Assembly (NCBI GenBank): GCA_050011095.1
Contig: JBEKJU010000099.1
Coordinates: 1-19,249 of the forward strand
From: JBEKJU01 sp050011095
GTDB lineage: Bacteria; Desulfobacterota; Syntrophorhabdia; Syntrophorhabdales; WCHB1-27
Direction: 5' to 3'
Length of the DNA stretch: 19,249 nt
The notes under the pieces are model-generated. The model saw only the letters and a list, made by a program, of their open reading frames with translations, did not search any database and was not told the DNA's origin. The translations under genes were made by a program, and so were the position numbers. This document shows positions 5,830-12,857 of this stretch, in pieces (the stretch's first letter is position 1; the number at the start of each line of letters is the position of its first letter).

Positions 5830-8142
5830 CTATCCAATGAGACAATCCATGGATGATGGCGGGACAAGTCCTCTCAGATTGTCGTAATGCTCCTTTTGCA
5901 AATATATAAGCCAGTCGTCTGCATATTCGCCTCGTTTAACAGGGGCACGCTCAACGTACCTCCAGATGGGAGCCCCTTTTTTAGGCCGGAATATACTTAT
6001 CGTATAAGGCCGCACTCGGTTGATCCAGCGGCGGGTTAGTCCCGTCACATGAACCTCGGCAATCATCCCCTCAAAATCTACAGGGCCGTACGGAACGAAA
6101 ACATTGACTGCGTCATTGGAAATGATACGATACTTGTTTGCCACATCAACAAAGTCTTGTCTTTGAATTGCCTCCTGAACCGCCATTTTCTGGAACTCAG
6201 GATTTGCGATACCGTAAAGCTTTTCGTAGTACATATCGTATAGTACGGGGTTATGGATATCCATACCGCGGGGACCTAGCTCTCTAAGAAGGCTCCTCGT
6301 AACGGCTGCTGCTTGTTGATACGCGGCATCGGGATAGCCTTCGTCTTCAGGGATGAATACTTTTACTTGTCCGATGGGTTCGTTGCCATTCCGGTTACAG
6401 CGTCCGGCAGCCTGTGCGATTGCATCGAGAGGTGCTAATGCCCGCAGCACGAAGGGAAAATCGACATCCACCCCGGCCTCAATACACTGTGTGGAGACAA
6501 GTCGGCACGGTTCCCTATTGTCGAGCCGTTGTCGTACTTCATCGAGAACGACTTGTCGGTGAGCCGGACACATGTTGGTCGACAGATGGAACACGCCCTC
6601 CGCACTTGAACTGGCTAACTCATCAAGGAGACGGAAGGCATGGCGTTTCAGATTCACGATGCAAAGCGCTTGGTTCCGGTATGTGATGGCGTCCGCGCAT
6701 TTCTCCCAAGATAATGAAGAATCCTGGTTGCCGGGCCACACAACCTCTGTGCGGCGTGCTCGTTCAAATAATTTGAGATGAGGTGCCACAATCGGTTTTG
6801 GAGTCCATCCTGCAGAGGCATAAAATTTGATCGGCTCATTGAGAGTCGAAAACGCTGGCTGGGTAGCCGTGGAGAATACAATTGTCGACCTATATTTTTC
6901 CGCTAACCTCGACAAAGTGGCCAATGACGGAATAGCCAGGGAAATTGGAAACGTCTGGGCCTCATCAAAGAGGATAACGCTTCCCGCAAGGTTATGGAGC
7001 TTTCGACAGGCCGATGGACGGTTTGAAAAAAGAGATTCAAAGAATTGGACACTTGTGGTGACAATTATGGGCGCTGCCCAGTTTTCAGTAAGCAACCTCA
7101 TAGTCGCGACCTTTTCGTCGTCGTTATCTGTAATCTCTGCGGTATCATCCCCGGCATTTCGTATACCAGTTAAGCTGTGGTGTTCGAGAATGAATTTTCC
7201 AATATCTTCTACGCCATATTTCTGCTGAAACACCTTTCTGTATTCCTTGGCAGTTTGATCGATGATACTCAGGTAAGGGATCACCATAATGACTCGCTGG
7301 AGCTTGTGTAGAACAGCGTGTTTCAGTGCAAAGGCCAGCATGCTGAGTGTCTTGCCAGAACCAGTAGGCGCTGTGAGTGTAAAAAGACCCTGATCCATTC
7401 GGGCCGCCATGAGACAGACATCCAGTAGATCAGACCGCATTTGATTGACGTGCCCTGCTGCTTCCGATCTCCGGCCAAGCTTGTCGATATGTGCCAGCAG
7501 AAAATGTAGTGCCTCGTCAGGCATGAGCGGAAGGCCTGATTCACGGTATTTTCCGGTGAAATGAGCCTCTGTTTCGATGAAATCGGCATCCACAAGCGCA
7601 GAATAAAGCATCCGTACGTCCATCATCGCAGCCGCTGGAGGCGCCTGTAAGCCGGCATAAATCGAAGAATTGATTACATCGGGAAGCTGGAGACCATCGC
7701 TTTCGAGCCGTGTAATAAGATTTGTCACATCAGGATCTGACAGTCGCAGGCCAAGTGGATGATCGCTGCGCAGTTTATCAGGGTTTAATTGTTTTAGCGC
7801 ATCCGGCTCCGCCTTCTGAAGGCCTATATGGTGCCCTTGTATAGCAAGAGCAGAAGCGAGGCCCTTCCACTGATATTTCAACAATGCCTGCCAAGCACCG
7901 GAAGACCAGTGATCGATCCCACGTTCCTTTCCTGCTAAACGGGCCTGAAAAAGGTCGCCATATTTTCCTAAATCGTGAAGCAATCCAGCAAGTTCAACCT
8001 CCTCACATGCCTCAAATGGTTGTGCAAATCCAGCCGCCCGATTAGCGACTTTGCGAAGATGTTCCCGGACAGGATCGTCTTGTCCGTCTGAATTCTTAGA
8101 ATGTGCCAAATACCGGAAAACGCACGTCTTAGCCTCACTCAT
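5830..8142 (-). CDS. cas3: Cas3, HD nuclease and superfamily 2 helicase
   Basis: Cas3 is recruited to the Cascade R-loop, nicks the displaced strand and degrades it while translocating. The 770-residue product has both domains. The HD part shows EHL with His28, LLHDLGKYG with His56-Asp57, and GHHIG at 103-107. The helicase part shows Walker A APTGSGKT (258-265), LFDEAQ (391-396), STATQ (424-428), STQCIEAGVDV (550-560) and QAAGRCNRNG (577-586). No key residue is missing. The ATG at 8142 has AGGAGG at 8156-8151, eight bases away. It is the first gene of the operon, so the operon promoter should lie in 8143-8400. Confidence 0.97.
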   Translation of the reverse strand: MSEAKTCVFRYLAHSKNSDGQDDPVREHLRKVANRAAGFAQPFEACEEVELAGLLHDLGKYGDLFQARLAGKERGIDHWSSGAWQALLKYQWKGLASALAIQGHHIGLQKAEPDALKQLNPDKLRSDHPLGLRLSDPDVTNLITRLESDGLQLPDVINSSIYAGLQAPPAAAMMDVRMLYSALVDADFIETEAHFTGKYRESGLPLMPDEALHFLLAHIDKLGRRSEAAGHVNQMRSDLLDVCLMAARMDQGLFTLTAPTGSGKTLSMLAFALKHAVLHKLQRVIMVIPYLSIIDQTAKEYRKVFQQKYGVEDIGKFILEHHSLTGIRNAGDDTAEITDNDDEKVATMRLLTENWAAPIIVTTSVQFFESLFSNRPSACRKLHNLAGSVILFDEAQTFPISLAIPSLATLSRLAEKYRSTIVFSTATQPAFSTLNEPIKFYASAGWTPKPIVAPHLKLFERARRTEVVWPGNQDSSLSWEKCADAITYRNQALCIVNLKRHAFRLLDELASSSAEGVFHLSTNMCPAHRQVVLDEVRQRLDNREPCRLVSTQCIEAGVDVDFPFVLRALAPLDAIAQAAGRCNRNGNEPIGQVKVFIPEDEGYPDAAYQQAAAVTRSLLRELGPRGMDIHNPVLYDMYYEKLYGIANPEFQKMAVQEAIQRQDFVDVANKYRIISNDAVNVFVPYGPVDFEGMIAEVHVTGLTRRWINRVRPYTISIFRPKKGAPIWRYVERAPVKRGEYADDWLIYLQKEHYDNLRGLVPPSSMDCLIG

Positions 8143-8201
8143 AGAGTGTGCCTCCTGCGTTGTGACCTGGCGTCTGATGACCGAGGCGCCCTATTCTTGC
8201 C

Positions 8202-8229
8202 TCTATACGGGAATCGTGATTATTTACAA
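8202..8229 (-). promoter_or_regulatory. Candidate promoter of the cas operon
   Basis: On the minus strand TTGTAA (8229-8224) and TATAGA (8207-8202) are separated by 16 bases. Each matches four of six consensus positions. Transcription would start near 8195, about 50 bases before the cas3 ATG. It is the best match I found close to cas3, but weak sigma-70-like boxes occur often by chance. Confidence 0.3.
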
Positions 8230-8255
8230 TCCCCTTCCCCCACTGCCTTCACTCA

Positions 8256-8272
8256 CCCTCTCCCCCCCACCC
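8256..8272 (-). promoter_or_regulatory. G-quadruplex-capable tract upstream of the cas promoter
   Basis: The minus strand reads GGGTGGGGGGGAGAGGG. It fits the G3-N1-7 four-run rule with loops T, G and AGA, and further G-runs lie at 8231-8241. It is 27-43 bases upstream of the proposed -35 box on the coding strand of the operon. Whether it folds or matters is unknown; it may also be a degraded copy of a C-rich intergenic repeat. Confidence 0.4.
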
Positions 8273-8329
8273 TTTTCAATCCTATCATAGAAAAGACCAC
8301 GGGTTTTGCGTTCTTCTTCCGTACCCATT

Positions 8330-8346
8330 TGTCCCAAAAAGGGACA
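8330..8346. promoter_or_regulatory. 17-bp palindrome, possible operator upstream of cas3
   Basis: TGTCCC (8330-8335) and GGGACA (8341-8346) form a perfect inverted repeat with a five-A spacer. The form suits a dimeric repressor or activator. It lies about 190 bases upstream of the cas3 start and 100 bases upstream of the proposed -35 box. No regulator gene is in the window, so the partner is unknown. Confidence 0.45.
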
Positions 8347-8629
8347 TTCTGGCCTCGACGGAGCCGTGTGTGTGGTTCAGGGATGTGGTGGGTTTGCCGG
8401 GGAGGTCTCTACGGGATCATACCAGTACCAGCAGAAAAGGACAAGAAGATTTGCGGAGCCGTTTGCTCATGAGTCACATGAATGCCCCGTGGGGTAAACG
8501 GCGCTGTTACCCTTATACGTCCGATAGTTACCTATCATTCTTCAAGGACAGTATCACGTATTGTGCGGAGGATGGGGGAGAGGATGTCCCAGTATCGAGT
8601 TGTCTAAATGACCGCACATTCTTGGGCCT

Positions 8630-8740
8630 CTTCCGTCATTGCGGCAAGAGCCGGTAGAGCGAAGCGGGGCTTAATCCCGCGAAGGCGGGACATCCAGGTT
8701 TGACAAGGATTTCTGGACCCCGGCGTCCGCCGGGGTGACG
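8630..8740. repeat. Dispersed-type palindromic intergenic repeats
   Basis: Two compact palindromes sit close together: TCCCGC-GAAG-GCGGGA (8675-8690) and CCCCGGCG-TC-CGCCGGGG (8718-8735). The flanking text (TTCCGTCATTGCGGCAAGAG, GAGCGAAGCGGGG, GGGGTGACGAATTGCGG) resembles very common intergenic repeats of proteobacteria, in which GTCATTGCG and GGAATGACG phrases flank a GC-rich stem. They were probably inserted or copied as REP/MITE-like units. Neither stem is followed by a T-run in either direction, so I do not call a terminator. Confidence 0.6.
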
Positions 8741-8800
8741 AATTGCGGAAGTCGGATATTTATGCAATTAGACAATAGCTGTCACGGCCACCAAAGCCGA

Positions 8801-8899
8801 CTCTCCGGGAGTGTCAGTGAAATCGCCTTCGGGGCCGCCTCTCCGGGAATGTCCGTGAAATCGCCGTCGGGGCCGGCTTTTCGGGAATCCCTTGAAAAG
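8801..8899. repeat. Degenerate tandem repeat of 38 bp
   Basis: Two adjacent 38-bp units (8801-8838 and 8839-8876) differ at only four positions. A third partial unit from 8877 keeps the CGGGAAT core. It diverges into its own hairpin, CTTTTC-GGGA (8877-8886) with TCCC-TT-GAAAAG (8888-8899). The period is not a multiple of three and no gene is evident. The block ends about 70 bases before the b5/DUF2231 gene. Confidence 0.75.
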
Positions 8900-8967
8900 C
8901 GCGTCAAAAACGATGACAATTAGAGACGGCGCGGATAATCGATAGCGCGCGGCCCGAGGATAGAAAT

Positions 8968-9696
8968 ATGGCGAAGGAACTCGATCCCAATACGCTCTCT
9001 GAATACGACGGCAAGGAAGGAAGGCCGGCCTACGTCTCCGCCGGCGGGCGCATCGTAGATGTGTCGGGAAGCCGGTTGTGGAAGGGCGGACTCCACATGG
9101 CAAGACACGCGGCGGGACGGGACCTGACCGCCGACATAGCGGCCGCTCCTCACGGCGTCGAGGTGCTCGACCGCTACCCCGAGGTGGGAACACTGCGGAG
9201 GGAGGAGGCCCCAAAAACGTCGGAACAGCCTGCCCTACCCCCTCTTGTTTCCGGGCTGCTCGCCCGCTACCCGTTCCTGAGACGCCATCCGCACCCCGCG
9301 ACGGTCCATTTTCCCATCGTGTTCTGCGTGTCGGCGAGCCTTTTTTCGGTCCTTTCCGTGCTGACGGGCAACCGCTCCTTTGACCAGACGGCCTTCTACT
9401 GCCTGATCGGGGCCGTCATCTCGACGCCGGTCGCCATTATGACGGGTCTCGCCGCGTGGTGGGTCACCTACATGGCGAGGCGGATGCGGCCCGTGACGAT
9501 CAAACGGAACCTCTCTTTCGGGATGGTCTGCGTCCTTGCGGTCCTGTGCGCGTGGCGGACGTATGTACCCGGTGTGCTGGACGACCTTTCCGGCCCGGCG
9601 ATCCTCTACCTGGTGCTCGTCATCGCCGTGGGGCCCGCGGCCCTCACCGTCGCCTACTATGGCGGGTTCTTGACGTTCCCCGTGGAGAAGGGCTGA
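8968..9696 (+). CDS. Membrane protein with cytochrome b5-like and DUF2231 domains
   Basis: Residues 8-75 resemble the cytochrome b5-like heme/steroid-binding domain: LSEYDGKEGRPAYVSAGGRIVDVSGSRLWKGGLHMARHAAGRDLT, with His43 and His47 as possible heme ligands. Residues 103-238 look like DUF2231, with the motif RHPHPATVHFP (His107, His109, His114) at the edge of the first of about four membrane segments. Proteins of this make-up are presumed to handle electrons at the membrane, but the substrate is unknown to me. The 242-residue product has no signal peptide, so the heme domain probably faces the cytoplasm if the first helix starts after residue 113. The start ATG has GAGGA seven bases upstream. 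It converges with nudC, 54 bases away, and is probably a single-gene unit. Confidence 0.85.
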   Translation: MAKELDPNTLSEYDGKEGRPAYVSAGGRIVDVSGSRLWKGGLHMARHAAGRDLTADIAAAPHGVEVLDRYPEVGTLRREEAPKTSEQPALPPLVSGLLARYPFLRRHPHPATVHFPIVFCVSASLFSVLSVLTGNRSFDQTAFYCLIGAVISTPVAIMTGLAAWWVTYMARRMRPVTIKRNLSFGMVCVLAVLCAWRTYVPGVLDDLSGPAILYLVLVIAVGPAALTVAYYGGFLTFPVEKG

Positions 9697-9750
9697 TACC
9701 AAGTCACCTTCTTCGCCACATCTTTCTTGTCGCCGCGTCGCTCGCCCGCA

Positions 9751-10629
9751 CTACCTGGCCGAAGGCGAGGGTGGTGGCGCAGACGACAACCCGGTATGCG
9801 AGCGCTTTTCCACGAACCAATCGATAAGCCTTCTCGCGATGCTGATCTTGCCCGGTATCTCCGGGAGGTTATCCGCGTCGAACCAGCCTGCGTCGACGAT
9901 CTCCTTGCCGTCGATATGTATCTCCCCTCCCCCGTAGCGGGCGGTAAAGCCGACCATGAGGCTGTCGGGAAAGGGCCATGGCTGGCTCCCGAAGTAACGA
10001 ATATCCTTGACGATGATACCCGTCTCTTCCTCAACCTCGCGGGAAACCGTCTCTTCGAGGCTCTCTCCGGGTTCCACGAAACCGGCGAGCACGCTGTAGA
10101 CCCCTTCTGAAAAACGCGCGGACCGCCCGAGGAGCACACGCCCCTCCCGCTCTATGAGGACGATCACCGCGGGGGATATCCGGGGGAAGACGAGGAGGCC
10201 GCATTTCACGCACTCCTTGGCGCGCTCCTTGCCATGGACGGCGAGGGACGCGCCGCAGCGTCCGCAGAATTGGCTCGTCTTGTCCCACTCCACGATGTGG
10301 ACCGCCGTCAGCGCGACCCGGAAGAAATCCTCTTCGACGAGACCGTACAGGGACCGGAGCCCCCGGAAGGCCGTTCCGGGAAGCGCTTCGGTCTTGTCGC
10401 TCACCTCCACCGCGTAGCAGGGATGTCCATGAAGCATGCCCACGGGGAGCTGCTGCCGGAGCGCCTTCAGGCCCCACGCATCGAGGCCTTCCCCCAAGGG
10501 GATCGCTGTTTTATCCCGATCATCTTGAGCCGTCTTTACGAGGAGCCTGCGGCGCGAGAATACGAACCACCAGGCGCGCGAGGCCGCATGCTCTACGGGC
10601 CTGTCCGGGGGTATGGATATATCCGTCAT
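9751..10629 (-). CDS. nudC: NAD+ diphosphatase / NAD-cap decapping Nudix hydrolase
   Basis: NudC hydrolyses NAD(H) to NMN(H) and AMP, and in E. coli also removes NAD caps from RNA 5' ends. The 292-residue protein has the family layout: an N-terminal domain, a zinc ribbon with Cys122, Cys125, Cys140 and Cys143, and a complete Nudix box (Gly183, Glu189, Arg197-Glu198, Glu201-Glu202, Gly204). It also has the NudC-specific motif SQPWPFPDS at 215-223, which separates NAD pyrophosphatases from other Nudix enzymes. A short Pro/Ser-rich tail ends the protein. The ATG at 10629 has only a weak, distant AGGTAGG upstream. It appears to be a stand-alone housekeeping gene unrelated to its neighbours. Confidence 0.96.
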   Translation of the reverse strand: MTDISIPPDRPVEHAASRAWWFVFSRRRLLVKTAQDDRDKTAIPLGEGLDAWGLKALRQQLPVGMLHGHPCYAVEVSDKTEALPGTAFRGLRSLYGLVEEDFFRVALTAVHIVEWDKTSQFCGRCGASLAVHGKERAKECVKCGLLVFPRISPAVIVLIEREGRVLLGRSARFSEGVYSVLAGFVEPGESLEETVSREVEEETGIIVKDIRYFGSQPWPFPDSLMVGFTARYGGGEIHIDGKEIVDAGWFDADNLPEIPGKISIARRLIDWFVEKRSHTGLSSAPPPSPSAR

Positions 10630-10758
10630 TATCGTAAAAACCTACCTGCTTGCGGTAAAAAAGTCAAACAGTGAAGGGCCGGGGCAAAGGTATGTGACAT
10701 TATTGGAACGGAAACCGGCTGAAATCGCCGGACACGCGGGGCCGATCCCCCTGGGGCT

Positions 10759-10918
10759 TTAGGGCTCGTCAGAAAATAAATGGGTCATCTGGCTCGTCTT
10801 TTTGTCCGCCCGCTTCGTTGCGAAAAGGTCATGTACATCCAGTACATTTGGCCTTTCCGCGCCTCGCCGATCGGCCAAAAATCCTTCGCCATCTGACTCA
10901 TTTATTTCCGAGCCCTAA
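10759..10918. repeat. 160-bp long imperfect inverted repeat (MITE-like)
   Basis: The ends TTAGGGCTCG (10759-10768) and CGAGCCCTAA (10909-10918) are exact reverse complements. Inside, AAATAAATG (10774-10782) pairs with CATTTATTT (10899-10907), further blocks match with mismatches, and the centre is ATGTAC-ATCCA-GTACAT (10831-10847). The whole element can fold into one long hairpin. Defined ends, near-symmetry and no coding capacity suggest a non-autonomous mobile element or a structured repeat. I recall similar long palindromes from deltaproteobacterial genomes, but a family name cannot be given. I see no clear target duplication next to it. Confidence 0.8.
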
Positions 10919-11063
10919 GAACAGGAACAGGGACAGCCCGGCTTGAAATTCGGCCGGCTCAGGCATAGATATTATCATAAGGGCGTCCGTATCTTTTAGG
11001 CTCTTCTTTCGTAGTCGAAGAAAACAAAATCAGGGGGACTTTTTCCGGGTCCGGCGGCAATGA

Positions 11064-11090
11064 CGCCATAAGGGAAAGGTCCTTATGGCG
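11064..11090 (+). promoter_or_regulatory. 10-bp perfect stem in the leader of the efflux operon
   Basis: CGCCATAAGG (11064-11073) and CCTTATGGCG (11081-11090) flank the loop GAAAGGT. The stem ends 58 bases before the chosen ATG of the first efflux gene. It may be an operator for a dimeric repressor, as is usual for efflux operons, or an RNA hairpin in the 5' leader. No regulator gene is adjacent, and the absence of a T-run argues against a terminator. Confidence 0.5.
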
Positions 11091-11148
11091 GCAAAGGGTG
11101 AAACCGTGGGCAAAGGCTAAAACCGTGCAGCAGGCAGGATCGCCGGTG

Positions 11149-12726
11149 ATGACCGTTGGTATGCGACTCTCCGTCGTCGTGCTGGCCTTCGTTCTTTTCG
11201 GGACCGGCTGCATGAAGGTGGGGCCCGATTATGTCCGGCCCGAGACGGCTGTCCGGCCGAACTGGCTTGAGTCCGACGGCGCGCGGGTCACGAACGGGCC
11301 TGCGGACTATCGCGCCTGGTGGCGGGTATTTCACGACCCCGTCCTCGACCGGCTTGTCGATAAGGCCTACCGCCAGAACCTTTCGATCAGGGTGGCGGGT
11401 GTCAGGGTGTTGGAGGCCCGCGCGCAGGTCGGGATCGCGGTGGGGCAGCTCTATCCCCAGACGCAGCAGGCAATCGGCTCACTTCAGTACAACTGGGAGA
11501 GCGCCCATTCCTATTTTGCGGCCGCCGGCATCAGCGCATATACGCAGGATCAGATCGGCGTCACCGCCAACTGGGAGATCGATTTCTGGGGCAAGTTCAG
11601 GCGGGCTATCGAGTCGGCCGACGCAACCCTGAAGGCCACGGTGGCGGATTACGACAATGCCCTGGTGAGCCTCACCGCGGACGTGGCAACGAACTACATC
11701 TCCATAAAGACCTTAGAGAAGCGGATCGAGATTGCGAGGCAGAACGTCGAGACCCAGAGGGAAAGCCTGAAAATAGCCGAGGCGCGGTTCACGTACGGCA
11801 CGGCCACCGAGAGGGATGTGGCACAGGCGAGAACGATCCTCAATGACACGGAGGCATCCGTGCCCGCCCTTCAAATCCAGCTTGAACAGACAGGACATGC
11901 CCTGAGCATTCTGTTGGGCCTGCCACCCGGCGATCTCCGGGAGGTCCTGGCCGGCTCATCGGGCATCCCTGTCCCACCGCCGGAAGTGGCCATCGGCATG
12001 CCCGCGGACCTGCTTCGCCGCCGTCCCGACGTTCGCGCCGCCGAATACCGGGCAATGGCCCAGGGCGCGCAGATCGGCGTCGCCAGGGCCGATCTTTTTC
12101 CGGCATTCTCGCTGGGCGGGATATTCACCCTTCTTTCCACCGATCTGGGAAGGTCCCACCTGGGTGACATGCTGCAATGGGCGAGCAGGAACTATGTCGT
12201 AGGCCCCTCGGTCCAGTGGAATATCCTGAATTACGGCCAGATCACGAATAACGTCCGCCTGCAGGATGCGCGGTTCCAGGAACTGTTGATTACCTATCAG
12301 AACACGGTCCTCACGGCGCAGCAAAACGTGGAGGACGCCATCGTTGCGTTCCTCCGGTCCCAGGAGAGGGCCGGATTTCTCGCGAAGAGCACCGAGTCCG
12401 CGAAGCAGTCGCTCGGGCTTGCCGTGGACCAGTATCGCGGGGGGATAACAGATTTCACGACCGTGCTGACGGGCGAACAGTCCCTGTTGGCCGAACAGGA
12501 CAGTTTCGTCAGTACCCTGGGCAACATATCGAGCGGTCTGGTAGCGGTCTATAGGGCGCTGGGCGGCGGCTGGCAGATCAGGGAAGGAAATGACCTGATA
12601 CCGCCGGAGGTCAAGGAGGCCATGGCGAAGCGGACGAACTGGGGGGACCTCCTCAGTCCGGCGAGGTACATGCCGCCCGAGGCCGAAAAGCCGCATCGGC
12701 CGCTCGTCCGGCCTCCCGACTGGTAG
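11149..12726 (+). CDS. NodT-family outer-membrane factor of an RND efflux system
   Basis: This TolC/OprM-like lipoprotein forms the outer-membrane and periplasmic exit channel. From the ATG at 11149 (GGAT eight bases upstream) it has 525 residues. A signal peptide ends at Cys21, followed by MKVGPDYVRP, the NodT hallmark. The residues before the cysteine (FGTGC) depart from the usual Leu at -3, so lipidation is likely but not certain. Two OEP repeats are visible: RRRPDVRAAEYRAMAQGAQIGVARADLFPAFSLGG opens the second. A GTG at 11098 would add a poor N-terminal extension and was not chosen. Adaptor and pump genes follow on the same strand, making a three-gene operon with the outer-membrane gene first. 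Confidence 0.92.
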   Translation: MTVGMRLSVVVLAFVLFGTGCMKVGPDYVRPETAVRPNWLESDGARVTNGPADYRAWWRVFHDPVLDRLVDKAYRQNLSIRVAGVRVLEARAQVGIAVGQLYPQTQQAIGSLQYNWESAHSYFAAAGISAYTQDQIGVTANWEIDFWGKFRRAIESADATLKATVADYDNALVSLTADVATNYISIKTLEKRIEIARQNVETQRESLKIAEARFTYGTATERDVAQARTILNDTEASVPALQIQLEQTGHALSILLGLPPGDLREVLAGSSGIPVPPPEVAIGMPADLLRRRPDVRAAEYRAMAQGAQIGVARADLFPAFSLGGIFTLLSTDLGRSHLGDMLQWASRNYVVGPSVQWNILNYGQITNNVRLQDARFQELLITYQNTVLTAQQNVEDAIVAFLRSQERAGFLAKSTESAKQSLGLAVDQYRGGITDFTTVLTGEQSLLAEQDSFVSTLGNISSGLVAVYRALGGGWQIREGNDLIPPEVKEAMAKRTNWGDLLSPARYMPPEAEKPHRPLVRPPDW

Positions 12727-12790
12727 GGCGGCACGGGTGGCGGTGACCCGACCAGCCGGTGCGATATGCGCAACGATGAGGGTGTAAAAG

Positions 12791-12813
12791 CCCCGTCGAC
12801 GCAGGCGGCGGGG
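12791..12813 (+). other. Intercistronic stem between outer-membrane factor and adaptor genes
   Basis: CCCCGTCG (12791-12798) can pair with CGGCGGGG (12806-12813), with one G-U pair, around a seven-base loop. It lies in the 131-base gap between two genes of the efflux operon and lacks a T-run. It might stabilise or attenuate the transcript, but GC-rich sequence makes such stems common. Confidence 0.3.
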
Positions 12814-12857
12814 TCATGGATTCCCGTTTGAACGAGCGATATCGGAGGGATAGGGGT

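Larger units (their letters stand above)
8143..8967. other. 825-bp intergenic region upstream of cas3
   Basis: No convincing gene was found on either strand. Reading frames here are short, lack ribosome binding sites and resemble nothing I know. Moving right from cas3 it holds a candidate promoter, a C-rich tract, a 17-bp palindrome, an unexplained stretch (8347-8640) and dispersed-type palindromic repeats (8630-8740), then a short tandem repeat next to the b5/DUF2231 gene. In the unexplained stretch I see a short stem GGGTAA (8492-8497) with TTACCC (8507-8512) and a spaced pair TGTGCGG (8562-8568) with CCGCACA (8612-8618). Both could be chance. No WYL-type regulator, often found next to type I-C loci, is present. 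Confidence 0.6.
10630..11148. other. Intergenic region between nudC and the efflux operon
   Basis: These 519 bases lie between divergently oriented genes and must hold both promoters. They contain a 160-bp inverted repeat (10759-10918) and a 10-bp stem close to the efflux operon. Between these, TTGAAA (10943-10948) with TAGATA (10966-10971) at 17-base spacing is a weak promoter candidate for the plus-strand operon. No gene is supported. Confidence 0.5.

Noticed and set aside
8270..8283. GGATTGAAAAGG on the minus strand, resembling the end of a type I-C repeat
   Set aside because: A single occurrence with no repeat partner, no upstream palindrome and no spacer structure.
8562..8618. Seven-base inverted pair TGTGCGG / CCGCACA as ends of a small mobile element
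   Set aside because: Short pair, no target duplication, and no coding or repeat structure between; compatible with chance.
8768..9214. Minus-strand frame of 148 codons over the tandem repeat and the b5/DUF2231 start
   Set aside because: Arg/Pro-rich sequence typical of antisense to a GC-rich gene; overlaps a well-supported gene.
12816..12857. Earlier start of the adaptor gene at 12816
   Set aside because: No good ribosome binding site, and the extension is charged; GGAGGG fits the ATG at 12858.
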